The notes beneath the pieces were generated by a model. It had not been told where the DNA came from, ran no database searches, and was given only the letters and a program-made list of their open reading frames with translations. Positions 9,851-18,116 of a stretch of 64,000 nucleotides of DNA are shown one piece after another. The position numbers and the translations under genes were made by a program. The stretch lies in the NCBI GenBank assembly GCA_016928975.1, contig JAFGJR010000030.1:1-64000 (forward strand), written 5' to 3'. The stretch comes from Sedimentisphaerales bacterium. Its GTDB lineage: Bacteria; Planctomycetota; Phycisphaerae; Sedimentisphaerales; SG8-4. Position 1 is the first letter of the stretch, and each line of letters begins with the position of its first letter.

Positions 9851-10591
9851 CTACAGTCCTTTGCTGCCTTTACAGATCGAGGCTACGCCGAACGTCAATG
9901 GGACGAGCGATACGTCACGAAAGCCCGCCTCTTGCATCAGGTGACAGAACTCCTGTGGCTGCCGGAAGCCTTCGATCGATTCATCCAGGTATCGATAGGC
10001 ACGCCTGTCGCCCGAAATCAGCGAGCCTATGAACGGCACGACCCCGCGCAGGTAGCGCAGGTAGAACCATCGTATCATGGGACAGGCGGGCAGGGAGAAT
10101 TCGAGGATCAGGGCGATGCCACCGGGCTTGAGAATACGATGGATCTCACGGAGGGTCGTGGAGGCATCGGAGGTGTTGCGAATCCCGAACGCCATCGTCG
10201 CTGCGTCGAACGTGTCGTCTGCGAACGGCGTCGTCGTTGCATCGGCGCGCAGGAGCCCGGCGCGATGCGCGAGACCACGTCTGGCAAGCTTCTGCCGGCA
10301 GGCCGTGAGCATGTTCTCGGCGATATCGACTCCCGTGGCCTCCGCGATGTTGGGACGATGCCGCAGCAAGGCGATCAGCATGTCGCCCGTCCCGGTCGCC
10401 AGGTCGACGATTCTGAGGCTTTGGCAGGCGTCGAGCAAACCGGCCGTCTTACGCCGCCATGCGAAATCCCTCCCGAGTGACAGCAGGTGGTTCAGAAGGT
10501 CATATGTCGGAACGATGCGATTGAACATCTGTCCGACGGCCGGGTCGGCGAGGCGTGAGACATCGCCTGGGGTGGGAAGGGCCTTGTGCAT
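9851..10591 (-). CDS. ubiE: Demethylmenaquinone/ubiquinone methyltransferase (UbiE/MenG)
   Basis: A 246-residue class I SAM-dependent methyltransferase that performs the C-methylation in quinone synthesis, most likely menaquinone in a planctomycete. The family start FNRIVPTYDLLNHLLSLGRD is present, followed by SAM motif I VDLATGTGDM, motif II DATTTPFADDTFD, and the diagnostic AFGIRNTSD and LKPGGIALILEFS segments. The start at 10591 (MHKALPTPGD) was chosen because the upstream open frame to 10678 is not family-like. It lies 43 bases after pyrF on the same strand. Confidence 0.92.
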   Translation of the reverse strand: MHKALPTPGDVSRLADPAVGQMFNRIVPTYDLLNHLLSLGRDFAWRRKTAGLLDACQSLRIVDLATGTGDMLIALLRHRPNIAEATGVDIAENMLTACRQKLARRGLAHRAGLLRADATTTPFADDTFDAATMAFGIRNTSDASTTLREIHRILKPGGIALILEFSLPACPMIRWFYLRYLRGVVPFIGSLISGDRRAYRYLDESIEGFRQPQEFCHLMQEAGFRDVSLVPLTFGVASICKGSKGL

Positions 10592-10634
10592 GCGACATCC
10601 TGAGCGGAACGTGGATGCCCTCGAACCCGGCTCC

Positions 10635-11585
10635 TCAGAGTTTCGACTGCATCGCGTTGGCCAGGTCAATCTTCGCATCGATCACCGCTTGCTCGATGCA
10701 CTTCTTCCAGTCATCGCCGAACTCATCCCTGTACTTGGGTTTCTCATAGGCGTAGATGATCGAGCGGGATGCGTTGATCAGGGCGCCCATGCCGTCGGAC
10801 CTGCAGAACCGGATGCAATCTACGGCCTCGGCCCCCTGGGACCCATAGCCGGGCACGAGGAACCAGATCTTGTCATACTTCGTCCGCAGCGAGGCGCTTG
10901 TCTCGGGGGCCGTGCCTCCGACCACCATCCCAACGTCACTGTAGCCCTTCTCGCCTACGTGCTCCGGGCGACCGGCGATCTGGCCGACGATCTCCGCCAT
11001 CTTCTCGTAGGCGGTCTGGCCGCCCTCGAGCTGGAGGTCCTGAAACTCCGACGCCGAGGGATTGCTGGTCCGCACGAGCACGAACAAGCCCTTGCCCTCT
11101 TCGGCCGCCATCTTGGCGAACGGCTCGATCCCGTCGCTGCCGACGTAGCCGTTGACTGTGATCGCGTCGGGCGAAAGCACGTCCTCCATCCCGGTCAATT
11201 CGGAGTTCTGCAAATGGGCGGCCGCGTACATCTCTGCCGTATGACCCACGTCGCCTCGCTTCACATCACCGATGATTTCGAGGCCCAGGTCGTCGGCCTC
11301 GCTGATCAACGCGTAGTAGGATTCCAGCCCTTCCCAGAGATACTTCTCGAAGAACGCGATGTTGATCTTGACGGCGGGCACCATCGGCGCGACGACGCGC
11401 ATGACCTGCGTGCAGAAATCGAAGATGGCGTCCACGGCGGCGGCCGCGTCAAACTCGTCGTTCATCTGGCGATGCCCTCGAATCGCCGCGGGAAGCCGGC
11501 TGTAGACGGGGTCCAGACCGATCACCAAGGGCGTCTTCTTCGAATCGACGGCCGCACACAGCCGATCTGAAAAATGGCTTGCCAT
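10635..11585 (-). CDS. pyrF: Orotidine-5'-phosphate decarboxylase (PyrF type 2)
   Basis: Decarboxylates OMP to UMP, the last step of de novo pyrimidine synthesis. The protein is 316 residues, longer than the type 1 enzyme and typical of the type 2 (mycobacterial/planctomycete) branch. The active-site signature is GDVKRGDVGHTA, with VKINIAFFEKYLWEG upstream and FVLVRTSNPSASEFQ downstream. The start at 11585 (MASHFSDRL) has AAGGAAGG about ten bases upstream. The open frame runs on to 11750 without family resemblance. It probably shares a transcript with ubiE. Confidence 0.94.
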   Translation of the reverse strand: MASHFSDRLCAAVDSKKTPLVIGLDPVYSRLPAAIRGHRQMNDEFDAAAAVDAIFDFCTQVMRVVAPMVPAVKINIAFFEKYLWEGLESYYALISEADDLGLEIIGDVKRGDVGHTAEMYAAAHLQNSELTGMEDVLSPDAITVNGYVGSDGIEPFAKMAAEEGKGLFVLVRTSNPSASEFQDLQLEGGQTAYEKMAEIVGQIAGRPEHVGEKGYSDVGMVVGGTAPETSASLRTKYDKIWFLVPGYGSQGAEAVDCIRFCRSDGMGALINASRSIIYAYEKPKYRDEFGDDWKKCIEQAVIDAKIDLANAMQSKL

Positions 11586-11810
11586 AACCAACAAACCTTC
11601 CTTTCGTTTCCTCCGGTAACAATACGACGGCACGATCCTACGACAACCGGCCCGTGCCGCCGAAGACTCCTCGCCGGTCTCACGTCCGGCGACAAAACTC
11701 TTTCGATCAACCGTAGGACCCACTATAATCGCGTCCGCCGTACCGGGCAAGAGTGAATTCGATGGTTCGCGCGGTTTGTGGAAAAGTAATTTTGCCGCCG
11801 GGAGCAGGCG

Positions 11811-12494
11811 TTGGAGAAGCGGAAAAGATCACGGCGCAGACGACTCCTCATTTGGCTGGCGGTTGACCTGGCCGTGGCGGCGGTGGTCGTCGGCCTGCTT
11901 GTGTACAGGCCGTCTCGATACCGTCCGGTCGCACCTGCCCCGAATCCCGATGGCGAGACCGTTCATCCCTACTTGCACCGAGATCTGGGCTCCACATTCT
12001 ACAATGAAGCGCAGAGGCAGCGCCCGTTCGACCTGGTCGTGCTGGATGAGAAGCTGAACGAGGCGATAGCCGGCAAGAGATGGCAGTCCGAGGGTGTGAC
12101 GCTCGCGGCTCCGCAGGTCTTCTTCGCCCCCGGGCGCATCGTCTTGATGGGAACCGCCAACGTCGAAGGGGCGGGATTTGTCGTGACGATCGAGCTGGCG
12201 CCGCGGCTGGACGAGCGGGGATACCTCGACCTGCCCGTCGAGAAGGTCAAGGTCGGGGCGATGAATGTTACGCCCCTGGCGAAAATGATGAGCCGCAAGA
12301 TGTACCAGGAGCAGGTGAACACCGGCGCCATCGACGTGGAGGACCTGGGCACGAAGATCGTGGCGTCTTTGCTGAACGGCCAGCCCTTCGAGCCGGTCCT
12401 GGAGGTGGACGACAAATCGGTCCGCCTGAAGGACTTCGACATCGCTCAAGGCAGGCTCACCGCCCACTTCGTGCCCGTCAAGGGGCCCAAGTAG
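11811..12494 (+). CDS. Membrane-anchored protein of unknown function
   Basis: 227 residues. A very basic N-terminus (KRKRSRRRR) precedes one transmembrane helix (about 12-31), followed by a soluble domain of about 190 residues that should face the periplasm by the positive-inside rule. No family was recognised; the repeated hydrophobic/charged beta pattern (APQVFFAPGRIVLMGTANVEG) suggests a beta-rich fold. The start is TTG at 11811, with GGGAG upstream and no good ATG in frame. It is a single-gene unit between divergent pyrF and pckG. A TATAAT at 11724-11729 may be its -10 box, but the matching -35 is poor. Confidence 0.65.
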   Translation: MEKRKRSRRRRLLIWLAVDLAVAAVVVGLLVYRPSRYRPVAPAPNPDGETVHPYLHRDLGSTFYNEAQRQRPFDLVVLDEKLNEAIAGKRWQSEGVTLAAPQVFFAPGRIVLMGTANVEGAGFVVTIELAPRLDERGYLDLPVEKVKVGAMNVTPLAKMMSRKMYQEQVNTGAIDVEDLGTKIVASLLNGQPFEPVLEVDDKSVRLKDFDIAQGRLTAHFVPVKGPK

Positions 12495-12548
12495 TGGGAC
12501 GCACTCTCCCCCGTCCCGGTGCCCGCCGAGAAATTCGAGACAGAGGGC

Positions 12549-12576
12549 TTGACATCAGACTGCTGACTGCTATGCT
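12549..12576 (+). promoter_or_regulatory. Sigma-70 promoter of pckG
   Basis: A perfect TTGACA and TATGCT are spaced by 16 bases. The predicted start is near 12583, about 90 bases before the pckG ATG, so the hairpin at 12611-12650 lies inside the leader. Confidence 0.65.
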
Positions 12577-12610
12577 TTTGCGGTTGCCTGTCATGATCCG
12601 GAACATAGAA

Positions 12611-12650
12611 GCCGTAGCCTGGCGTGAATCCTAAGGCTACGGCCTTTTTT
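12611..12650 (+). terminator. Terminator-like hairpin in the pckG leader (possible attenuator)
   Basis: GCCGTAGCC at 12611-12619 pairs perfectly with GGCTACGGC at 12635-12643 and is followed by six Ts. It has the form of an intrinsic terminator. It could end transcription from the upstream gene, but it also lies between a strong promoter and pckG, so pckG transcripts from that promoter must read through it. Confidence 0.8.
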
Positions 12651-12672
12651 CGGTCCAGAAAAGGAGAGCCTT

Positions 12673-14541
12673 ATGGATACTCTGTCCCTACTCAAGAGCA
12701 AGATGGATGAGGCCAGCTTGCGAAAGCTGACCGCCCTGCACAACGAGGACGTCAACGCCTTCGTCGCCCGCGCCATCGAACTGTGTGAACCCGACGCCGT
12801 GTGGGTCGGCGACGACTCGGATGCCGACGCCGCTTACTGCCGGCAACTGGCGATCGACAACAAGGAGGAGCTGCCATTGGCGATCCAGGGCCACACGGTG
12901 CACTTCGACGCCTACTGGGACCAGGGACGCAATCCCGAAGTCACCAAGTACCTGGTCCCGAAGGGAGAAACGCTGGACTCCAAGCTCAAGCAGATCGACC
13001 GCGACACGGGCATGGCCGAGATCGACAAGCTGCAGCGCGGCGCGTACAAGGGCCGGACCATGCTCGTGCGGTTCTTCTGCCTCGGCTCCACGAATTCGAT
13101 CTTCGCGATCCCCTGCTTGCAGATCACCGATTCCGCCTACGTGGCCCACAGCGAGGACATGCTATATCGCAAGGGCTACGAGGAATTCAAGCGGCAGAGT
13201 GCCTCCAGGAACTTCGAGTTCTTCAAGTTCCGCCACTGCACCGGGCCGGTTGGCGAACGGATGACCTGTACGGACGAGAGCCACAGCCGCGTCTCGATCG
13301 ACTACACCCAGAACACGGTGTACTCCGTAAATACGCAATACGCCGGCAACACCGTGGGACTCAAGAAGCTCTCGCTGCGTCTGGCGATTCGCAAGGCCGA
13401 CCGGGAAGGCTGGCTGGCCGAGCACATGTTCATCATGCGGGCCAACGGCCCAGGCGGCCGAAAGACCTACCTGTGTGGGGCCTACCCGTCCGCCTGTGGC
13501 AAGACGTCCACCGCCATGATCCCCGGCGAGAACATCGTCGGCGACGACCTCGCCTATTTCCGCGTCATCGACGGCGAGTTCCGGACCGCCAATGTGGAGT
13601 CCGGCATCTTCGGCATCATCCAGGACGTCAACGCCCAGGGCGATCCGGTGATCTGGGACGTGCTGCACCACAAGGGCGAGGTCATCTTCGGCAACGTCCT
13701 GATCAAGGCCGGCAAGCCCTACTGGCTCGGCATGGGCGAGGACATCCCCACGCAAGGTATGAACTACGTCAGCACCGAGTGGAAGGAAGGTACGAAGGGT
13801 CCCGATGGGGCGGGCACCACGCCCAGCCACAAGAACGCTCGCTACACCGTTCGCTTGAGCGACCTGGAGAACAAGGACCCGAATTGGGACGATCCGGCGG
13901 GGCTTCCCGTTGGTGGCATCATCTACGGCGGCCGCGACAGCGATACGGACGTCCCGGTCCGTGAGGCATATAGCTGGGAGCACGGAATCTGCACCATGGG
14001 CGCCATGCTGGAATCCGAAACCACCGCCGCAACGACCGGCGCACAGGGCGTCCGCAAATGGAACGTGATGAGCAACATGGACTTCCTGTCCATGTCGGTA
14101 GGCAAGTACATCCAGAACAACCTGGAATTCGCCAAACAGATCAAGCGACCCAGGGTCTTCGGGACCAACTACTTCCTGAGGAAGGACGGCAAGTACCTCA
14201 ACGGCATGCTGGACAAGGCCGTCTGGGTCAAGTGGATGGAGCTGCGCATCCACGGCGATGTCGAGGCCCTGGACGCCGGCTGCGGCTTGATCCCCAAGTA
14301 CGAAGACCTTAAGCGGCTCTTCAAGCAGGTCCGCAACAAGGACTACTCCGAGCAGGACTACCAGGAGCAATTCAGAATCCGAATCCCGGAGTTGCTGGCC
14401 AAGCTCGACCGCATGGAGAAGATTTACGCGACGGTCCAGGACCCGCCGAAGGCGATGAAGGACGAGATGACCGCCCAGCGCGAACGCCTGGAGACTCTCA
14501 AGGCCGCCAAGGGAGACTACGTCTCACCGATGAATCTGTAG
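12673..14541 (+). CDS. pckG: Phosphoenolpyruvate carboxykinase (GTP)
   Basis: Interconverts oxaloacetate and phosphoenolpyruvate with GTP/GDP, the entry to gluconeogenesis. The 622 residues match the GTP-dependent family, not the shorter ATP-dependent one. The PEPCK-specific kinase loop is in GAYPSACGKTSTAMI with its reactive Cys. The metal and substrate segments include FRTANVESGIFG (a GTP-class form), GMGEDIPTQG and PVGGIIYGGRDSDTDVPV. The ATG at 12673 follows AAGGAG. Its leader carries a promoter and then a terminator-like hairpin, so expression may depend on read-through. Confidence 0.96.
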   Translation: MDTLSLLKSKMDEASLRKLTALHNEDVNAFVARAIELCEPDAVWVGDDSDADAAYCRQLAIDNKEELPLAIQGHTVHFDAYWDQGRNPEVTKYLVPKGETLDSKLKQIDRDTGMAEIDKLQRGAYKGRTMLVRFFCLGSTNSIFAIPCLQITDSAYVAHSEDMLYRKGYEEFKRQSASRNFEFFKFRHCTGPVGERMTCTDESHSRVSIDYTQNTVYSVNTQYAGNTVGLKKLSLRLAIRKADREGWLAEHMFIMRANGPGGRKTYLCGAYPSACGKTSTAMIPGENIVGDDLAYFRVIDGEFRTANVESGIFGIIQDVNAQGDPVIWDVLHHKGEVIFGNVLIKAGKPYWLGMGEDIPTQGMNYVSTEWKEGTKGPDGAGTTPSHKNARYTVRLSDLENKDPNWDDPAGLPVGGIIYGGRDSDTDVPVREAYSWEHGICTMGAMLESETTAATTGAQGVRKWNVMSNMDFLSMSVGKYIQNNLEFAKQIKRPRVFGTNYFLRKDGKYLNGMLDKAVWVKWMELRIHGDVEALDAGCGLIPKYEDLKRLFKQVRNKDYSEQDYQEQFRIRIPELLAKLDRMEKIYATVQDPPKAMKDEMTAQRERLETLKAAKGDYVSPMNL

Positions 14542-14593
14542 ACACAACGTCGGCCTGGGATGCCACAAGGCCAGAAGCAGTTTTTGCCAACAG

Positions 14594-14625
14594 AAGAGCT
14601 GGGCCTTCGACTATGCCCGGCTCTT
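14594..14625 (+). terminator. Hairpin terminator after pckG
   Basis: AAGAGCTGGGC (14594-14604) pairs with GCCCGGCTCTT (14615-14625) with one G-U pair. The following bases are only moderately T-rich. Nothing else was recognised in the gap to 14914. Confidence 0.6.
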
Positions 14626-14914
14626 TCGTTTCGCTCGGAAGCTCCTCACTTCACTGTGAACGGGAACTCGTAGATCCTCTCCTTGCCTGCGGAACTCTGC
14701 TCTGCAGGCCCAGAGTCGCCACGCATCGGACGTTTCTGATTTTTGTGCCCCCTATGTACGTGCTGCCGCTCAACGCGGTTGTATGGGACAGGCGGCCAGT
14801 GCTCGGCGCACGCATTGCCTCGTTTGCAGTTGTGCCCGGGGGTCCCCAAGAGCCGAGGAATTTCACCGGTCGCTTCGAGGCGTGTCAACAGATTTTCTCA
14901 CCCAACCCCATTCG

Positions 14915-15415
14915 TCAGTGCCAGAAGCGATGGCGCGGCGTCAGGAAGCGAAAGACCCGTGTGATCCGGTGGCTCGCGTCAAGATCGCTGTGTACCCGTT
15001 CTTCGGCAAAGTGGGGCCCCAGGACCTCCCTGAAGTATTCCTCCGTCGCTCTCTCCAGGTCCTGCGGTGACGTGCACGTCTTGCGGATCGTGCCCAGCTC
15101 GCCGTAATCGAGCCACACGCCGGCACAGCGAGGACACTCATCGATCTCCACCTGTCGCTTGACGTTGAAGAAGCGGCGCAGCATCACGACATGGTCGCAC
15201 TTCGGACAGCTCCGCTTTCGAATGTGATCCACCTTGACCTTCTCGTCCCTTGGCACGTCGAGCAGGGCGTCCCCGGCCGCTTCATGTGGCTCGTCGAATT
15301 TCTTCAACTCATTGTTGTCGAACCAGAGGCCCCCGCAGCCGCCTTTGCACACCTCGACCGAGACATCTTCCACCTGGACCGTCTGCAACGTTCTGCCGCA
15401 CGCCGGACACTTCAT
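14915..15415 (-). CDS. TFIIB-type zinc-ribbon protein
   Basis: 166 residues with two zinc ribbons. The first is MKCPACGRTL with VEVCKGGCGGLWFDNNEL (about 1-40), and the second is RSCPKCDHVVM with IDECPRCAGVWLDYGEL (about 70-110). This twin zf-TFIIB arrangement with the WFD/WLD-x-x-EL tail is common in bacteria and its biochemical role is unknown. The C-terminal 50 residues are helical and charged. The start at 15415 is preceded by GGAAAGG; the frame extends six codons upstream to a TTG, which would place that ribosome site inside the gene, so the shorter form is preferred. Confidence 0.8.
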   Translation of the reverse strand: MKCPACGRTLQTVQVEDVSVEVCKGGCGGLWFDNNELKKFDEPHEAAGDALLDVPRDEKVKVDHIRKRSCPKCDHVVMLRRFFNVKRQVEIDECPRCAGVWLDYGELGTIRKTCTSPQDLERATEEYFREVLGPHFAEERVHSDLDASHRITRVFRFLTPRHRFWH

Positions 15416-15591
15416 CGCCGTCTGCCTTTCCAATCTCTTATCGGACAGGTCTTCCCAGTGTCTCCGTTCATTTCTTCACGAGATGCAAAGACCTGGGGCT
15501 AAAATACCTCAAATCCCCGGCCTCGTCAATCGCCCCCCTCCGCCACGGGAGACGGTTTCCAGCCGTGACGCCGGGCTCGCCGCGCATGAAG

Positions 15592-15618
15592 AAGCCGGGC
15601 TTTGATGGGGCCCGGCTT
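15592..15618 (-). terminator. Hairpin after the ECF operon
   Basis: AAGCCGGGC and GCCCGGCTT form a perfect 9-bp stem with a 9-base loop, about 25 bases after the stop of the operon's last gene. The downstream T-run is weak. Confidence 0.55.
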
Positions 15619-15640
15619 GGGTACGCGCAGGCGGTGGCGA

Positions 15641-16819
15641 TCATTTCACGGCGAAGGTGAAGTCGTACGTCTTGTCCTTGGACAGGTCTTTGCCGCGGCA
15701 GCGGAGGGTGAAGCCGGTGCTCGTCCGCTCGTACTGGAAGTCCTGGCCGCTGAAGGGGTCCTTCGGCAGACCGGCGGGCAGGACCTGGGGAAGCTGGCCC
15801 GTTTCTGCACGTTGGAGGCAGATATCCAGGCCGGCCTTCGTCGCGTTGGCGCAGGCTTCGATGTTTGTCTTGGCGGAGAAGATGGAGGCCAGTGCCGGCA
15901 CGATGAACCGAACAATAGCCGAGGCTGGGTCGCTCGCGTCCAGTCCGCTGATCGGGGCCGTCAGCTCACGATGAGCTTGTTCGTACGGCTTGGTCCCGTT
16001 GAAAATGACAAGCGCCGACGTGAGGCGCTTCGAGTAAAGTTGTCTCGCCCGCTCCATCATGGCCTCATCGGCTGACCCAAGGAACTTGACCATGTCTTTG
16101 TCTTTCTGCTCCGTCTCCAACATGATCTTGGCGAGCTTGTCGACCTTGTCCATTTGAAGCAGGTTCAGCGTGATCTCCATCTCCACCTTGAGAGCCGTGG
16201 CAGGGGTGAGTTCCTTGCCGCCGGCGGTGGCCAGTTCACTTCTGAGCCACCGCAGCAACTCCACATCCTTGACGTTCGTTGCGATGATGTCATTCATGCA
16301 CTGGTAGCCCAATCGCTGCACGGCCACACCGACCAGATACGCGACGAGCGGGTCATCCCCGATGTGGCGTGCGAACGTCCCCATCTGCAAGCAGCGTTCC
16401 AGGGCTCCTTTGTAGTCGCCGTCGAGAGCCCGGACTCGTGCATCCGCGAGCAATACGTAGCTCAGAAACCGTATCTGGGCCAGATAAGGCATTACGGCCT
16501 CGAATCCCTGGGAATAGCGCATCCCCCAATTGCTGACCCGCAGCGGCCTGGCGGCATCCGCAAGGTCGATGGCCGCGCGACACTGTTCGATATACTCGCG
16601 CGTCCTCTCGTTCGGCGCGATTGTGCCTCTGGCCACCTCGGCGAGGTGGTCCCTCGCCTCTTTGCTCAGGTCCGGAAGGCTGAGGAACGCCTGATAATAG
16701 AGCAGCGCCGCATTGTCAGGGTCCGGCGGGATTACTCCCCGCGCCGGCGGTGCAGCCCACAAGGTCGCCAAAGCGGCGGCGACGACTGCCGTCAATAGCC
16801 CGTGATTCACCCATTTCAT
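15641..16819 (-). CDS. Exported protein of an ECF sigma operon, function unknown
   Basis: 392 residues with a cleavable signal peptide (MKWVNHGLLTAVVAAALATLWAAPPARG). The mature part is almost entirely alpha-helical, with pairs of helices like degenerate repeats (for example VRALDGDYKGALERCLQMGTFARHIGD). A short beta-rich tail (FSGQDFQYERTSTGFTLRCRGKD) recurs in planctomycete exported proteins I have seen. No catalytic motif was recognised. The ATG at 16819 has AAAGGA at 7-base spacing; a GTG at 16852 overlapping the upstream stop is the alternative. It is the third gene of a sigma/regulator/exported-protein unit, so it is probably the target function of that sigma factor. Confidence 0.65.
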   Translation of the reverse strand: MKWVNHGLLTAVVAAALATLWAAPPARGVIPPDPDNAALLYYQAFLSLPDLSKEARDHLAEVARGTIAPNERTREYIEQCRAAIDLADAARPLRVSNWGMRYSQGFEAVMPYLAQIRFLSYVLLADARVRALDGDYKGALERCLQMGTFARHIGDDPLVAYLVGVAVQRLGYQCMNDIIATNVKDVELLRWLRSELATAGGKELTPATALKVEMEITLNLLQMDKVDKLAKIMLETEQKDKDMVKFLGSADEAMMERARQLYSKRLTSALVIFNGTKPYEQAHRELTAPISGLDASDPASAIVRFIVPALASIFSAKTNIEACANATKAGLDICLQRAETGQLPQVLPAGLPKDPFSGQDFQYERTSTGFTLRCRGKDLSKDKTYDFTFAVK

Positions 16820-16848
16820 AGTGTTATCCTTTCGGTTCTCTGATCCAA

Positions 16849-17289
16849 TCACATGTTGTACAGTTCCTGTATTGGCACACTTGATGACCGCGGTCCAAAT
16901 TCATTCAAGGTGTCTTGCAACTGTCGATCCAACGCGTCGAGGCCCCCTCGCCGATACGCCATTCTCAGCGACATCATGCTCATCATCTGTTGTGCCTGCG
17001 ACTTGACTGTCGGCTCGGGCAGGGGGCCCGGCCCACGTCCATTGCGGCCGAGCACGAACAGGCCCACGGCCACCGCAATCGCCGCCGCCACGGCGAGCCC
17101 GCCGATCATCGCGGGGCGGGACTTGCTCTGCCATAGCCGCCGCGACTCCCTGCCGGCTCGGGACAACAGCACCTGATACTCCTGCCGGTGCTTCCGCTTC
17201 CACGATTCCACATTGAACCGGGGCGTGCTGCCATTGATCGTCCGCTGAAGCTGCTCATCGAGCCATCTCTCGTCTTTTCGCTCGGTCAT
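16849..17289 (-). CDS. Single-helix membrane protein, putative anti-sigma factor
   Basis: 146 residues. A cytoplasmic N-terminal part (about 1-55, charged, helical) is followed by one transmembrane helix (GGLAVAAAIAVAVGLFVLG, about 63-81) and an outer domain of about 65 residues. There is no zinc-binding HxxxCxxC motif. The start ATG at 17289 overlaps the sigma factor stop (ATGA), so the two are translationally coupled. The position directly after an ECF sigma gene, and the topology, suggest an anti-sigma factor. That is inference; the sequence shows only the topology and context. Confidence 0.6.
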   Translation of the reverse strand: MTERKDERWLDEQLQRTINGSTPRFNVESWKRKHRQEYQVLLSRAGRESRRLWQSKSRPAMIGGLAVAAAIAVAVGLFVLGRNGRGPGPLPEPTVKSQAQQMMSMMSLRMAYRRGGLDALDRQLQDTLNEFGPRSSSVPIQELYNM

Positions 17290-17825
17290 AGACACACCTC
17301 GTCAAAGCCGTCCCGCCGCAGGTACTGAGCCAGCTTCTTCTTGGCCCGTCGCAGCCGACCATTGATCGCCTGCTCAGAGATCCCCAGCACTGCGGAGATC
17401 TGCTCGTACGACAGGCCGTCATAGAATCGCAGATAAATCACTTCCTTGGCCTCCGCCGACAGCCGGCCCAAGGCCTTCTTCACGGCCTCGCCGGTCTCAT
17501 CCGGTTCCGTCCCGCCCTCCCCCACCATCTCCGGCGGCTCCTCGGTTGGAGCCCCCCGGTGCACGTGAGCCAGGTCCCTGGCTTCATTGCGGCAGATGGC
17601 CGCCACCCACCGGCCGAACTGGTCCGGTTTGTGAAGTCTCGGCAGATTCGCCGCCGCCTTGGCGAATGCCTGCTGAGCGGCGTCCTCCGCCAGATGCCGG
17701 TCACCGATGATCGCATGACCAATGGCTACCATCGCCCCGTAGTACCGCCGGCACAGCTCCGTGAAGCTGTCGCCGTCACCCCTTACGGCCTGCTCGACCA
17801 GCATGTTGTCAGCTCTGTCGTCCAC
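17286..17825 (-). CDS. ECF-type RNA polymerase sigma factor
   Basis: 179 residues with sigma region 2 (FTELCRRYYGAMVAIGHAIIGDRHLAEDAAQQAFAKA in fragments, about 17-60) and region 4 with its helix-turn-helix (LSYEQISAVLGISEQAINGRLRRAKKKL, about 133-165). Region 3 is absent, as in ECF factors. The start is GTG at 17825 after GAAAGGA. The open frame continues to 17948 without family resemblance. The operon order is sigma, membrane protein, exported protein, on the minus strand, diverging from the paralogue pair at 18.1 kb. Confidence 0.88.
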   Translation of the reverse strand: MDDRADNMLVEQAVRGDGDSFTELCRRYYGAMVAIGHAIIGDRHLAEDAAQQAFAKAAANLPRLHKPDQFGRWVAAICRNEARDLAHVHRGAPTEEPPEMVGEGGTEPDETGEAVKKALGRLSAEAKEVIYLRFYDGLSYEQISAVLGISEQAINGRLRRAKKKLAQYLRRDGFDEVCL

Positions 17826-17979
17826 CCAGGCATTTCCTTTCAACGGAGGCTCATCTCTGCAACAAAGACCACCCCACACGCCCCCAATGGGCGCAAGAAA
17901 AAGCACGCTCCGGCGTGAATTATATGTCGGCCGCCAGCGCCGGCGCAAGGCAAAACTCCGCTTGCCCGCAACATCTCGG

Positions 17980-18009
17980 TTGGCAAAAGCGGGCAGAAGA
18001 TGCTATAAT
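17980..18009 (+). promoter_or_regulatory. Promoter of the first paralogous secreted protein
   Basis: TTGGCA and a perfect TATAAT are spaced by 18 bases, with TG just upstream of the -10 (extended -10). The predicted leader is about 100 nt and resembles the leader of the second paralogue. Confidence 0.7.
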
Positions 18010-18116
18010 ATCACGTCGAACACGGGAGCGCACGAGGCCAGGGACAGGCCGTCTACTATTCCGGCCGTCGGTTCATCTTTCGTAGGACCGGCGGGGCCCT
18101 TCGAGGACGTGGAATC

